DNA of 64,000 nt, from NCBI GenBank assembly GCA_028279215.1, contig JANQOF010000081.1, positions 22,795-86,794 of the forward strand, given 5' to 3'. How positions within the stretch are numbered: the stretch's first letter is position 1; each line of letters starts with the position of its first letter. The position numbers and the translations under genes are program-made. Under the pieces are notes generated by a model. The model saw nothing but the letters and a program-made list of their open reading frames with translations. It was not told the origin of the DNA and did not search any database. Shown one piece after another: positions 1-8,776 of the stretch. The stretch is from Pirellulales bacterium (GTDB taxonomy: Bacteria > Planctomycetota > Planctomycetia > Pirellulales > Lacipirellulaceae).

Positions 1-280
1 AACTCGTTAGTCTTCGTGTTGTTTGTGGGCGATGTCATGGCTCGGACCTCCGCAAGTTGATTGGCCGTACGACCAGCAGTGCTTTCCAATCGTTTACCAC
101 CTTCAGCCGAGGTAGGTAGCAAGTCGCGTGCCACCCGTAGAGAGTCGCACCCGATTGATAATGGCGGGGAGATGACCTTGGGCTCCGGACGTCGTCACAA
201 GCAGTCGCGGCACCTTGTGCCCTTCCGCCACAAGAGTGAGCGATAACGGCACGGCAAAGTCGTGGCATTCTTCGCGTGTG
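1..280. other. Left edge, no supportable gene
   Basis: This stretch lies downstream of the minus-strand histidine kinase. The short open frames on both strands are arginine- and serine-rich, overlap one another and show no family motif. I see no hairpin followed by a T-run and no RNA gene. It may be intergenic, or the flank of a gene outside the window. Confidence 0.4.
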
Positions 281-1768
281 CTATTCGCGATCCAACCGAT
301 GTGGGAGGAAGACGTCGAACGCGGCACCGGGTCGCTCAGAGCCGGCTACCGCGATCCAGCCACCGTGCGCTTCGACAATCCGTTTGGCGATCGCCATGCC
401 CAACCCCGTACCCTTCGCCTTGGTGGTAAAGAATGGTTCAAAAACCCGCTCTTCTTGCACTGTGGTTAGTCCCGGGCCGTTGTCGCGAAGGGTGACGAGC
501 CATCCATCGCGGCCGACTTCGGAATTGCGCTTGACCGCTATCTCGATTCGTGTGGGGTCCTTACAGGCCGCCAGTGAGTTCTCAAACAGATTGCGAAACA
601 CTTGGACCATCCGAAATCGATCGACGTAGCACTCGCAAGTCTCCGCGTCGCCATGCTCGGTAAACTCGACGTCTCGATCATCCCAATGGTGCGCCACGGT
701 GCTCCACGCCTCGCGCCAGACGCTCGCCAGAGGAACCTTGTTCTTTTCCAAGTGCAACGGCGCTGCATAGTTCCGCAGTTCTTCCAACAGCGCATTCAGT
801 GCGTCGTTCGCCCTCTCGATCGCATCAAGGTGTCGAATTTGTGGCGATTGATCGCTGCAATGGATGCGTGCCGACTCCACAGCGATCTGAATCCGCTGCA
901 GCGCGTTGCGACTCTCATGCGCCAGGCGGGCCATCGCCTCGCCCAATACTGCCAGCCTTTCCGATTGCACGAGCCGACGTTGGGCGTTCTTCTGCTCGGT
1001 GATGTCCTGCACAATTCCCGTAAACAGCCGGCCCCGTTCTAACTGGATTTCACTCACGGACAAGTGAATTGGAAACACCTCGCCATTCTTTCTTTTGGCC
1101 ATCGCTTCGCGTCCGATGCCAATGATCTTCCGGTGACCGGTACGCAGATAGTCCGCGAGATAGCTATCGTGTTCGCTGTGGTAGGGTTCAGGCATCAACA
1201 AGGTGATATTCCTACCCAGCACCTCGTCGGCCGTGTAGCCGAACATACGTTCGGCAGCACCGTTGATCGATTCGCAACGCCCTCGTTCGTCGATCGTGAT
1301 AATTGCCTCGACTGCCGTGTCGAGAATGGCCTGCAAACGCGCTTCGCGCTCACGCTTCTGTTCTTCGGCGACCACGCGGGCAGTCACGTCGTTCATCAGA
1401 CCCACGTAATGGGTCACCAAACCGTTGGCGTCGCGTACCGGGCAAATCGTGAGGTCGTTCCAGAATAGCGACCCGTCCTTGCGATAGTTCCGCAACAACG
1501 CCCTGCACTCGCGGTCTTTGGCTAGCGCTTCGCGGATCACTTGGCGGGCGTCTTGATTTCGATCGTCCTGCTGCAGAAATCGGCAGTTGCGACCCAAAAC
1601 CTCGTCGGCGCGATAACCTGTAATCGACTGAAATGCCTCGTTACAGTAAATGATGGGCATATCCGGCTGCCCGGCGTCGGCGATCGCGATGCCGACGCTA
1701 ATTGCTTCCATAGCGCGATTCCGGACCCGCTGAGCCTCGTCGTCAAAGTCGCTGATTCTGTCGGACAT
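281..1768 (-). CDS. LOV-PAS sensor histidine kinase (putative blue-light receptor)
   Basis: A cytosolic two-component kinase of 495 residues with no membrane segment. Residues about 20-130 form a PAS domain of the LOV type: it has GRNCRFLQ with the flavin-adduct cysteine at residue 62, and the NY and FWN asparagines expected to hold FMN. Residues about 145-260 are a second PAS that resembles FixL (IIGIGRE, PIHLS). The kinase core has the phospho-acceptor histidine in LAHESRN, an N-box (NLFENSLAA), DNGPGL and EPFFTTKAKGTGLGMAI, which is the NtrB/FixL style. LOV kinases are known to change autokinase activity on blue-light adduct formation; that this one does so is inferred from the motif. No response regulator lies beside it inside the window. 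The FixL heme histidine is not at its usual place, so oxygen sensing is not supported. Confidence 0.93.
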   Translation of the reverse strand: MSDRISDFDDEAQRVRNRAMEAISVGIAIADAGQPDMPIIYCNEAFQSITGYRADEVLGRNCRFLQQDDRNQDARQVIREALAKDRECRALLRNYRKDGSLFWNDLTICPVRDANGLVTHYVGLMNDVTARVVAEEQKREREARLQAILDTAVEAIITIDERGRCESINGAAERMFGYTADEVLGRNITLLMPEPYHSEHDSYLADYLRTGHRKIIGIGREAMAKRKNGEVFPIHLSVSEIQLERGRLFTGIVQDITEQKNAQRRLVQSERLAVLGEAMARLAHESRNALQRIQIAVESARIHCSDQSPQIRHLDAIERANDALNALLEELRNYAAPLHLEKNKVPLASVWREAWSTVAHHWDDRDVEFTEHGDAETCECYVDRFRMVQVFRNLFENSLAACKDPTRIEIAVKRNSEVGRDGWLVTLRDNGPGLTTVQEERVFEPFFTTKAKGTGLGMAIAKRIVEAHGGWIAVAGSERPGAAFDVFLPHRLDRE

Positions 1769-2151
1769 TCGCCGCTACACCCATCCCCCGAGCCGCCGGC
1801 AGCAATCGCGCTCAAATGGCAATTGTTCGCCTGGAAAACGCCGAAATAGTAATACACCTCCGCCATTCTCCAGGCTCCGATGAGTCGAAGCAAGCCGAGT
1901 CGACCGCGCGGTAACGCACATTTTGCGGTGAAACAGATCGTGAGCATCCGCACACCGCCAGGCTCCGAAATTCGCCGAGCAACACGCGGTCGAGCAACAG
2001 CAGCGCCGTGGCACTATAATTGCACCGTAGAGATGATGACGGCGGCTTGCCTTAACACGCGTCGACTCGCCACCACCAGAAGATTTCGATACCGTGCGTT
2101 GGGGTCGCGCCATCCGCGCACGATTATTGGTTCGTGATTGGGAGAAAAGCC
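1769..2151. other. Divergent intergenic region between the LOV kinase and the stress protein
   Basis: This 383-base stretch separates two divergent genes and should hold both promoters. Short frames here overlap on both strands and show no family motif. The only clear signal is the sigma-54 type promoter at 2009-2024, which faces the stress protein. Confidence 0.6.
2009..2024 (+). promoter_or_regulatory. Sigma-54 type -24/-12 promoter, with an embedded TATAAT
   Basis: The sequence TGGCACTATAATTGCA places GG and GC exactly ten bases apart and matches TGGCAC-N5-TTGCA at every conserved position. The spacer also contains a perfect TATAAT at 2015-2020, so a housekeeping -10 reading is possible, but I see no good -35 hexamer 16-18 bases upstream of it. 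The site points toward the stress protein whose start is at 2152, which would give a leader of about 115 bases. A sigma-54 promoter would need an enhancer-binding activator, and none is visible in the window. Confidence 0.6.
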
Positions 2152-2583
2152 ATGAAAAACTGGTTTGCTGGAAAGAAGCTCCTTGTGCCAGTGGACTTCA
2201 GCGACGAGTCCGTCAAGGCGGTAGACGACGCGCTTGACATGGCCGACTCGGCCGAGATGGTGCACGTGGTCCACGTCGCCCCCGACCTCGATGTCACCAC
2301 TCCTGGCGTCGTTTGGGAATCGATCAGCGAAGACGTGCAGCGCGAAAACATTGAGGGCTCGTTCAGCAAGACCTTTGGCGACGCCAAGTACAACGGCATC
2401 ACCTATCATGTGGCGTTTGGCGACGCTGGCCACGGAATCGTGGAGCACGCTCAAGAGATCGGCGCTGACGCGATCGTGATGCCATCGCACGGGCGCACAG
2501 GATTCCGCCGACTGCTGATTGGTTCGGTCGCCGAACGCGTGTTGCGCCTGGCCCACCTGCCCGTGCTCGTGCTACGCCATTAA
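2152..2583 (+). CDS. Universal stress protein (UspA family)
   Basis: A single-domain cytosolic UspA-fold protein of 143 residues, the usual length. It starts with LLVPVDFSDES, typical of the first strand and loop, and ends with MPSHGRTGFRRLLIGSVAERVLRLAHLPVLVLR. The latter holds the G-x2-x9-G-S/T nucleotide-binding signature, so the ATP-binding subclass is likely. I chose ATG 2152 over GTG 2134 because GGGAG at 2140-2144 is well spaced before it. It has its own upstream sigma-54 type signal and its stop interlocks with the stop of the next gene. USPs support survival under starvation, oxidative or oxygen stress; the exact role here is not visible. Confidence 0.93.
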   Translation: MKNWFAGKKLLVPVDFSDESVKAVDDALDMADSAEMVHVVHVAPDLDVTTPGVVWESISEDVQRENIEGSFSKTFGDAKYNGITYHVAFGDAGHGIVEHAQEIGADAIVMPSHGRTGFRRLLIGSVAERVLRLAHLPVLVLRH

Positions 2584-4247
2584 GGACCAGCACCCGCTTC
2601 GTCTGGGCTTTGACTCAGCAGTGGCAATCGGTAACAGGCCGCTTCTAGGTTGTTGCGCACCAAGAGGAGCGGGCCGGCAATCACGGGGTTGTTCCAGGTA
2701 ACGCCGTCTTCGGTTAGTAACTGCATGCTGGCAAGTTCGACGTACTTGTCGGGATTGCATTCCAACAGCACGCCTTCGCCCGTTTCGGACAATACGAATA
2801 TCTTGTCGCCCACCAGCAACACCTGCCCGTGCCCCAGGCCGCCCGACCGGCGTTTCTTCCACTTCCGTTTCCCGGTTTCCACGTCCACACACGACATCAG
2901 CGTGTGGTCCAGGCCGTAAGCGTAACCATTGCGCACGACCAAGTTGGCGAGCTTTGTCTTGAGCACGTTCTTGGCCCAAATCTGCTCCGCACCGAACTTC
3001 ATGGTGTCGGCGCCATCGACTTGCACCAACTTCGCGCCAATGCCGTACCCTTTGGAAACCAGCACTCGGTCGTCGGCAAGTGGGATCGGCTGCGAGCAAG
3101 AAGCGTTACCCGAGGAACTGCCTGGCTGCTCAAACATCCAGAGTTCTTGGCCATCGTCGACGCGATGCCCGCTCACCGTCGACTCATTCACCTGGATAAT
3201 CTGCGGCACCTCGGCAAACACAGCGTAGACCGGCGAGGCATAAGAAGTGACTTGGGGCCCCGCTTGCCACACCAGCGCGCCGGTGTCGCGGTCGAAGGCA
3301 AACAACGAATGCCCATCCGCGTCGTTCGCCTGGCCACCGTTGACCACCACGAGATTCGTATCAGGAACTACCAGCGGCGAACCAGCGTTGGCCCACAATA
3401 GTGGCGTTACGGCGTACTCTTCGGGTATGTTGTGCGACCAAATCGGCTCACCTGTTTGGGCATCGAGGCAGTTGACGATGCCCGTGGCGCCCATCGTGTA
3501 GACGCGCCCGTTGTGTACCGTTGGTGTTGCGCGGGGTCCAATTCCGCCAAGCCCGCCACCCAAATCAGTGGGGTCATGGCGTGCATTGTCCGCGTGAGTC
3601 CATACCACATCGCCATCAATCGCTCGATAGCACACCACAAGCTCTTGTGCGCCCCGCTGCTCCTGCGTGATGGCGTAGTCGCCCACGACGGCGAATGCCG
3701 ACCATCCAGCGCCAATCGGCTGCTTCCACAACAGCTCAGGCGGGCGAGCTTCCCAGTCGTCGTCGATCATCACGTCGGAGACTTCGGCCCAATAACCAGA
3801 CCCAAGAAACCGTGGATAATCGTCAGGCGACGTCTGCCAACCATTGGCGACGTTGCTGGCTTCCAATGCCTCGAGTTGCTCGTCGGGATCCGCGTTCCAG
3901 GCGAACCGTATCGCTCGCCAACGCGAATCGCCGTCGTAGTCGACGTCGATACTCGCAAACACGGCAATTACCACTGCTGCCACCGCAGCGCGCAACAGCC
4001 ACTTCTGTGCAATCGACAACCGCACGATGGGTGGCCAGCAGAACAGCAGCCACACTAGCAGGCCCATCCAGGCAAGGTTGAGAATTGCGATGGTGGCTAC
4101 AACTCCCTTGTCCGTGTCCATGCCGTTGGCCAACCAATACTGAATCAGGCCGTATAGCACGGCAAGTAATGCCGACCATAGCAACGGAAACCAGCGAATC
4201 CACCATTTTGAGTCTCTTGACTTCGACGTAGCAGGGTCCGACGACAT
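2580..4247 (-). CDS. Membrane-anchored PQQ-like beta-propeller protein
   Basis: A protein of 555 residues with three hydrophobic segments in the first 110 residues (about 17-40, 50-72 and 83-101), followed by an outward-facing eight-bladed type WD/PQQ propeller. Repeated blades are visible as V-x-C-x-D-A-x-T-G-E-x-x-W and related strings, for example NCLDAQTGEPIWSH, FAFDRDTGALVWQA and SCVDVETGKRKWKKR. Such proteins are common in planctomycetes; some relatives are quinoprotein dehydrogenases and others, like BamB, are scaffolds. I see no catalytic residue set that would prove a dehydrogenase. Its TAA stop shares the palindrome TTAA at 2580-2583 with the stop of the convergent stress protein. 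Confidence 0.88.
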   Translation of the reverse strand: MSSDPATSKSRDSKWWIRWFPLLWSALLAVLYGLIQYWLANGMDTDKGVVATIAILNLAWMGLLVWLLFCWPPIVRLSIAQKWLLRAAVAAVVIAVFASIDVDYDGDSRWRAIRFAWNADPDEQLEALEASNVANGWQTSPDDYPRFLGSGYWAEVSDVMIDDDWEARPPELLWKQPIGAGWSAFAVVGDYAITQEQRGAQELVVCYRAIDGDVVWTHADNARHDPTDLGGGLGGIGPRATPTVHNGRVYTMGATGIVNCLDAQTGEPIWSHNIPEEYAVTPLLWANAGSPLVVPDTNLVVVNGGQANDADGHSLFAFDRDTGALVWQAGPQVTSYASPVYAVFAEVPQIIQVNESTVSGHRVDDGQELWMFEQPGSSSGNASCSQPIPLADDRVLVSKGYGIGAKLVQVDGADTMKFGAEQIWAKNVLKTKLANLVVRNGYAYGLDHTLMSCVDVETGKRKWKKRRSGGLGHGQVLLVGDKIFVLSETGEGVLLECNPDKYVELASMQLLTEDGVTWNNPVIAGPLLLVRNNLEAACYRLPLLSQSPDEAGAGP

Positions 4248-4345
4248 ACGACAAATAACCTTGTATAGTGGGAGAGTCGAACGCAGATGGGGTTAGTTGC
4301 CCACTGTAATAGTAGGTTCTCGCTTGCCGACCAACAACGGCACTC

Positions 4346-5134
4346 ATGATGGATGGTCTGTCAAAAAACGACTCGCTCGTGGGCAAGACTGCGCTGGTTA
4401 CGGGAAGCAGCAGCGGCATCGGCCGCGCAATCGCCCTTGGACTGGCAGGCGCAGGGGCAAGCGTGCACTTGCATACGCGATCGAATGTGTCAGGAATGCG
4501 GGAAGTAAGGGCGGCGCTCGGCGAGACCGCCCGCGGCTCCGATTTCGCCGTCGATCTGACCGACGCCCAAGCGTGCAGCCAATTCGTAGCCGACGCCTGG
4601 CAACCTGGGCCTATCGACATCTGGATCAACAATGCAGGAGTCGACGTGCTGACCGGCGATGCGGCTGACTGGACGTTTGACGAAAAGCTCGCCGCCTTGT
4701 GGCAGGTCGACGTGCAAGCCACCATTGCCCTGTCACGCGCTACGGGCGAGCGGATGAAGCAGCGCGGCGCCGGATGTGTCATCAACATCGGCTGGGACCA
4801 AGCGGTTACCGGCATGGAAGGCGATAGTGGCCAGATGTTTGCAGCGGCCAAAGGCGCTGTAATGGCCTTTACCCAGAGCTTGGCGAAGACGCTCGCTCCC
4901 GATGTGCGGGTAAACTGCTTGGCACCGGGTTGGATTCGCACAAGGTGGAGCGGAACTGCCAGCAAGTATTGGGACCGCCGGGCACGAAACGAAGCGCTCA
5001 AAGGCCGCTGGGGCACTCCCGACGATGTAGCCGCCGCAGCCGTGTATCTGGCATCGCCGGGCGCCGACTTCATCACCGGCGTGACGTTGCCTGTCAACGG
5101 TGGCTTCGCCGGTTCGTACCGACCGTCAGATTGA
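4346..5134 (+). CDS. SDR-fold protein lacking the catalytic Ser and Tyr
   Basis: A short-chain dehydrogenase/reductase homologue of 262 residues. The dinucleotide-binding motif TGSSSGIGRA (residues about 18-27), NNAG and the C-terminal LAPGWIRT and ITGVTLPVNGGF are intact. The active site is not: the usual YxxxK reads FAAAK, with Phe165 encoded by TTT at 4838-4840 and Lys169 kept. The serine strand reads INIGWDQ and the usual VN asparagine reads VD. Only the lysine of the Asn-Ser-Tyr-Lys tetrad remains. It is the first gene of the H4MPT-type cofactor cluster, so a pterin-related role is plausible, either as a non-standard reductase or as a binding protein. Related folds include pteridine reductase and FabG. 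I am confident of the fold and not of the reaction. Confidence 0.9.
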   Translation: MMDGLSKNDSLVGKTALVTGSSSGIGRAIALGLAGAGASVHLHTRSNVSGMREVRAALGETARGSDFAVDLTDAQACSQFVADAWQPGPIDIWINNAGVDVLTGDAADWTFDEKLAALWQVDVQATIALSRATGERMKQRGAGCVINIGWDQAVTGMEGDSGQMFAAAKGAVMAFTQSLAKTLAPDVRVNCLAPGWIRTRWSGTASKYWDRRARNEALKGRWGTPDDVAAAAVYLASPGADFITGVTLPVNGGFAGSYRPSD

Positions 5135-5203
5135 CTGACCACCGACGCTGGCGTCGTGCGGCAGCGTAGCGAGTAATACTTCCCCCAACGTGTCTCGAAT
5201 CCG

Positions 5204-6616
5204 TTGTCGCGCAAGCACATTCAATTTGTCACGGGTCGACTCGCTGAGCCCGCGCTACGTTCGGCGGTCGACTCGCTTGCGGAGACGATGGACTTCGGCT
5301 ACTCGATCGACGTACTGCCAATCACTGTCGCCGCGCTGATGACGCCAGAGTGGATCGCGCAAAAGCTAACGCTCGACCCAAGGGCTACCTTGCTGCTGCT
5401 TCCCGGCTACTGCGAAGGTGACACCAAGCCGATTGTAGCCGTTGTGGGCGACGTGCCAATCGAGTTTGGCCCACGCGATTTGCGCCGGCTCCCTGAACAT
5501 TTCGGACGTCAACGTAGCACGGAGGTTTACGGCGAGTACGACATCGAGATCATCGCCGAAATCAATCACTGCCCACGCCTCGAACTCGACGAAATCGTGG
5601 CCATCGCCCAGCGCTACGCCACCGATGGGGCCGATGTGATCGACATCGGCTGCGATGCCGTCGGACCTTGGGCAGCGGTCGGAGATACGGTACGTGCGGT
5701 AAAGGACCTTGGCCTGCGGGTGTCGATTGATAGCCTTGACCCGCGCGAGATCGCCCCCGCTGTGGAAGCGGGAGCCGAATTGGTCCTGTCGGTCAATTCG
5801 TCGAATCGCGAAGCGGCTGCCGATTGGGGTGCGACGGTTGTCGCCGTGCCCGACGAACCCAGGACATTGTCCGGATTGGACGAAACAGTTGACCACTTGG
5901 CGCAGCGCGGTGTGCCCGTGCGGATCGACCCCATCCTCGAACCCATTGGACTCGGCTTCGTCACCAGCTTGGAACGCTATATGCGAATCCGCTGTCGGTA
6001 TCCCGACGCCGAGATGATGATGGGCATTGGCAACCTTACGGAGCTTACCGACGTCGACTCGGCTGGCGTGAATGTCCTGCTTCTCGCGATCTGCCAGGAA
6101 CTCGGGATTCGGAGTGTGCTAACGACCGAAGTGATCAACTGGGCCACGTCGAGTGTTCGCGAGTGCGATATTGGCCGTCGGCTGGTGTACCACGCAATCA
6201 ACGAACGCGTGCCGCCAAAGCACCTCGAAACGCGGCTGCTCACGCTTCGCGACGAACGACTGCACGAACCATCCGACGAGGATCTCGAACAACTGGCCCA
6301 CGACATCAAAGATCACAATTACCGAGTTTTTGTTCGTGACGGCAGAGTCCATCTGGTATCGAGCGGATTGCACTTGGCCGACGTCGACCCATTCACCATG
6401 ATGCAACAACTACTAAACTCTGGGCCCGATGGACACGTTCCCTCGAATCTCGACGCCAGCCATGCGTTTTACCTCGGGTACGAAATGCATAAGGCTCTCA
6501 CGGCGATTCAGTTGGGCAAGCAGTACCAACAAGACGAGTCGCTCGACTGGGGACATCTGACACAGGATGAAACGCGCCATTACCTCCGCCGCGCCCACCG
6601 TAAGAGCGACGGATGA
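5204..6616 (+). CDS. Dihydropteroate synthase-like protein (DUF6513/TIGR00284 type), H4MPT biosynthesis
   Basis: A protein of 470 residues with an N-terminal DUF6513-like part (FVTGRLAEPALR, VAALMTPEWIA, LLLPGYCEGD) and a central dihydropteroate-synthase-like TIM barrel (IIAEINHCPRLELDEIVAIAQRY, ADVIDIGCD, VSIDSLDP, LVLSVNSSN, RIDPILEPIGLGF). The C-terminal third is specific to this family. Relatives occur in methanogens, methylotrophs and planctomycetes with H4MPT genes, and are thought to join the pterin to the aminobenzene moiety, though I know of no full biochemical proof. The start is TTG 5204, because the family begins about here and no ATG is in frame upstream. Its stop overlaps the ATG of pabB (ATGA), which indicates translational coupling. 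Confidence 0.88.
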   Translation: MSRKHIQFVTGRLAEPALRSAVDSLAETMDFGYSIDVLPITVAALMTPEWIAQKLTLDPRATLLLLPGYCEGDTKPIVAVVGDVPIEFGPRDLRRLPEHFGRQRSTEVYGEYDIEIIAEINHCPRLELDEIVAIAQRYATDGADVIDIGCDAVGPWAAVGDTVRAVKDLGLRVSIDSLDPREIAPAVEAGAELVLSVNSSNREAAADWGATVVAVPDEPRTLSGLDETVDHLAQRGVPVRIDPILEPIGLGFVTSLERYMRIRCRYPDAEMMMGIGNLTELTDVDSAGVNVLLLAICQELGIRSVLTTEVINWATSSVRECDIGRRLVYHAINERVPPKHLETRLLTLRDERLHEPSDEDLEQLAHDIKDHNYRVFVRDGRVHLVSSGLHLADVDPFTMMQQLLNSGPDGHVPSNLDASHAFYLGYEMHKALTAIQLGKQYQQDESLDWGHLTQDETRHYLRRAHRKSDG

Positions 6617-8046
6617 CGCAAGCGAACACAGTTTTCGGTGGAGGTAACGAAGGCATCGACGTGGAGCCAGTCGTACGGCCATTGCCTAGTAACGTCACAC
6701 CGCTGGACGCCTTTCGGGCGCTACGCTCGATGCCGCACGTGGCGTTCTTCGACAGCGCGATGCCGCACGAATCGCTGGGCCGGTACTCCTTCGTGGCAGC
6801 CGATCCATTCGCTTGGCTAACGGTGCAGGCAGATGGCAGCGACGCACTTGGCCAGTTGCAATCGCAGGTGCAACAGTACGCCGCCAAACCGATTGCCGGA
6901 CTCCCACCATTTCAAGGCGGCGCGGCCGGTCTGCTCAGCTACGATCTGTGCCACAGCCTCGAACGCCTGCCTCGTCCGCCATTCGACGAGTTTCGCGTAC
7001 CCGCGTTGGCGATGGGGCTATACGACGTGGTATTTGCATTCGATCACCTCTCAAATGATGGCTGGATTATATCGCACGGCTTCCCGGAGCCAGCCCCCCT
7101 TGAGCGAGAAAGACGCGCACTAGAGCGATGCCGAGTTTTCGAAGCACGTCTAGCCGCTGACGAGGAAGTTGTCCGGTCCGCAACCAAGTCGCTCAGCCGT
7201 GAGCATTTGGCTCCCCAATTCGATGTAGGCAACGGGGTGCTGAGCAACTTTTCTCGCGAGGCTTACCTGCAGGCGGTCGAGCGGGCAGTCGGCTACATCC
7301 ACGCTGGCGACATCTTCCAAGTGAATTTGTCGCAACGCTTGATGGTACCTGCCCGAGACGACTCTCCATCGCTTTACGAGCGGCTGCGTGACTGTAACTC
7401 CGCTCCATTCGCCGGCTATCTAGACTTGGGCGATTGCCAGATTGTTAGCGCATCGCCAGAGCGCTTCATGCAGGTGACCGATGGCGCGGTAGAAACGCGA
7501 CCCATCAAGGGAACGCGACCCCGTACCGCCCGACCCGAGGCCGACCTGTTTTCCGGTGATGAGTTGGCGCAAAGTGAGAAAGATCGGGCAGAGAACGTGA
7601 TGATCGTCGACTTGCTGCGAAACGATCTGTCGCGCGTCTGCGAGACTGACAGCGTGCGTGTCGCGCAGTTGTGTGGACTGGAGAGTTACGCCTACGTGCA
7701 GCACTTGGTGTCGGTAGTTGAGGGGCGACTGGCGGCCGAAAAGTCGCCCATTGATTTGCTGCGAGCTTCGCTGCCAGGTGGTTCGATCACAGGAGCTCCC
7801 AAGGTGCGAGCCATGGAGATCATTTCCGAAGTGGAGCCAACTGCCCGAGGTGCGTACTGCGGCTCGCTTGCCTATATTGGCTTTGACGGCACCATGGACA
7901 GTAGCTTGCTAATCCGTACGATCACTGCTGGAGCGGGTTGGTGGCAGTTGCCGGCAGGCGGCGGCATTGTCGCCGCAAGCGATCCCCTTCGAGAATACGA
8001 AGAAACCTGGCACAAAGCCCATGGAATGCTCAAAGCAATTGGCTGA
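6613..8046 (+). CDS. pabB: Aminodeoxychorismate synthase component I
   Basis: A chorismate-binding enzyme of 477 residues that, with PabA-derived ammonia, turns chorismate into 4-amino-4-deoxychorismate on the way to p-aminobenzoate. The C-terminal domain has PIKGTRPRT, SEKDRAENVMIVDLLRNDL and GGSITGAPKVRAM. The lysine in PIKGT is the catalytic lysine of PabB; anthranilate synthase TrpE has PIAGT, so this is PabB. The N-terminal domain (SLGRYSFVAADPF) is the usual accessory part. It is preceded by an ATGA overlap and followed directly by the amidotransferase. In this cluster pABA is most likely made for H4MPT as well as folate. Confidence 0.93.
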   Translation: MTQANTVFGGGNEGIDVEPVVRPLPSNVTPLDAFRALRSMPHVAFFDSAMPHESLGRYSFVAADPFAWLTVQADGSDALGQLQSQVQQYAAKPIAGLPPFQGGAAGLLSYDLCHSLERLPRPPFDEFRVPALAMGLYDVVFAFDHLSNDGWIISHGFPEPAPLERERRALERCRVFEARLAADEEVVRSATKSLSREHLAPQFDVGNGVLSNFSREAYLQAVERAVGYIHAGDIFQVNLSQRLMVPARDDSPSLYERLRDCNSAPFAGYLDLGDCQIVSASPERFMQVTDGAVETRPIKGTRPRTARPEADLFSGDELAQSEKDRAENVMIVDLLRNDLSRVCETDSVRVAQLCGLESYAYVQHLVSVVEGRLAAEKSPIDLLRASLPGGSITGAPKVRAMEIISEVEPTARGAYCGSLAYIGFDGTMDSSLLIRTITAGAGWWQLPAGGGIVAASDPLREYEETWHKAHGMLKAIG

Positions 8047-8062
8047 AAGCCGTGCAAGAAAA

Positions 8063-8728
8063 GTGATTCTGGTTATCGACAACTACGACAGCTTCGTGCA
8101 TAACCTTGCTCGGTACTTCGAGCGACTGAGTGTGCGTACGAAGGTAGTTCGCAACGATGCGACGACGGTGCGCGAAATCGAGCAGATGCAGCCGACGGCC
8201 GTGGTGCTCTCGCCAGGCCCCTGCACGCCAGACGAAGCAGGAGTGTCGCTCGAGTTGGTTCGCCAACTCCACACGAGCGTGCCGATGCTAGGGGTTTGCT
8301 TGGGGCACCAGACGATCGCTCAAGCGTTGGGAGGGCGCGTCGTGCGTGGCGACATACCGTGGCACGGACGCGCATCCGAGATCACTCACGACGGCGCGGG
8401 GCTGTTTCGCGACGTGCCGTCGCCGCTTGCAGTGGGAAGGTACCATTCGCTGGTGGTCGATCCACCTTCGCTCCCTGAGCCACTCAAAGCCACTGCCTGG
8501 GCCGACGAAGCCACAACGCTAATGAGCTTCGCCCACACGAACCTCCCAGTACTCGGCGTTCAGTTTCACCCCGAGTCGATATTGACCCAGCACGGGTACC
8601 GGTTGGTAAACAACTTCCTGGCAATGGCCGGCGTTACCCATCTGCCCGACCCATCGGAGCTCTCCGCTACCGAACTTCCGAGCCCGAGCGCCCCACCAAA
8701 CATCCCAACCCAGCCCATCACTTTCTGA
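8063..8728 (+). CDS. pabA: Aminodeoxychorismate/anthranilate synthase glutamine amidotransferase
   Basis: A class I glutamine amidotransferase of about 221 residues that supplies ammonia to PabB. The nucleophilic cysteine lies in LGVCLGHQTIAQALGG and the His-Glu pair in VQFHPESILT. The oxyanion motif is LSPGPCTPDEAG. I prefer GTG 8063, which gives the family's normal N-terminus (M)ILVIDNYDSF 16 bases after the pabB stop. An upstream ATG at 8021 would overlap pabB and add a non-conserved 14-residue extension. The last 30 residues (SELSATELPSPSAPPNIP) are a proline-rich tail not usual in PabA. The same subunit could also serve TrpE, as in other bacteria. Confidence 0.9.
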   Translation: MILVIDNYDSFVHNLARYFERLSVRTKVVRNDATTVREIEQMQPTAVVLSPGPCTPDEAGVSLELVRQLHTSVPMLGVCLGHQTIAQALGGRVVRGDIPWHGRASEITHDGAGLFRDVPSPLAVGRYHSLVVDPPSLPEPLKATAWADEATTLMSFAHTNLPVLGVQFHPESILTQHGYRLVNNFLAMAGVTHLPDPSELSATELPSPSAPPNIPTQPITF

Positions 8729-8776
8729 GTCCGAGCGGTGCGCGTCCCGTGCCGCGACGGCCATAGCCAAGCAGTC

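Noticed and set aside
281..1768. Oxygen sensing through the FixL-like PAS
   Set aside because: The heme-ligand histidine is not at its usual position before IIGIG; only the flanking wording is FixL-like.
3823..5220. Minus-strand frame of 465 residues across the SDR gene and the propeller start
   Set aside because: It crosses two real genes and their divergent promoter region and shows only low-complexity Ser/Ala/Pro sequence.
6613..8728. trpE/trpG instead of pabB/pabA
   Set aside because: The PIKGT lysine marks aminodeoxychorismate synthase, and the next genes use its product; TrpE would have PIAGT.
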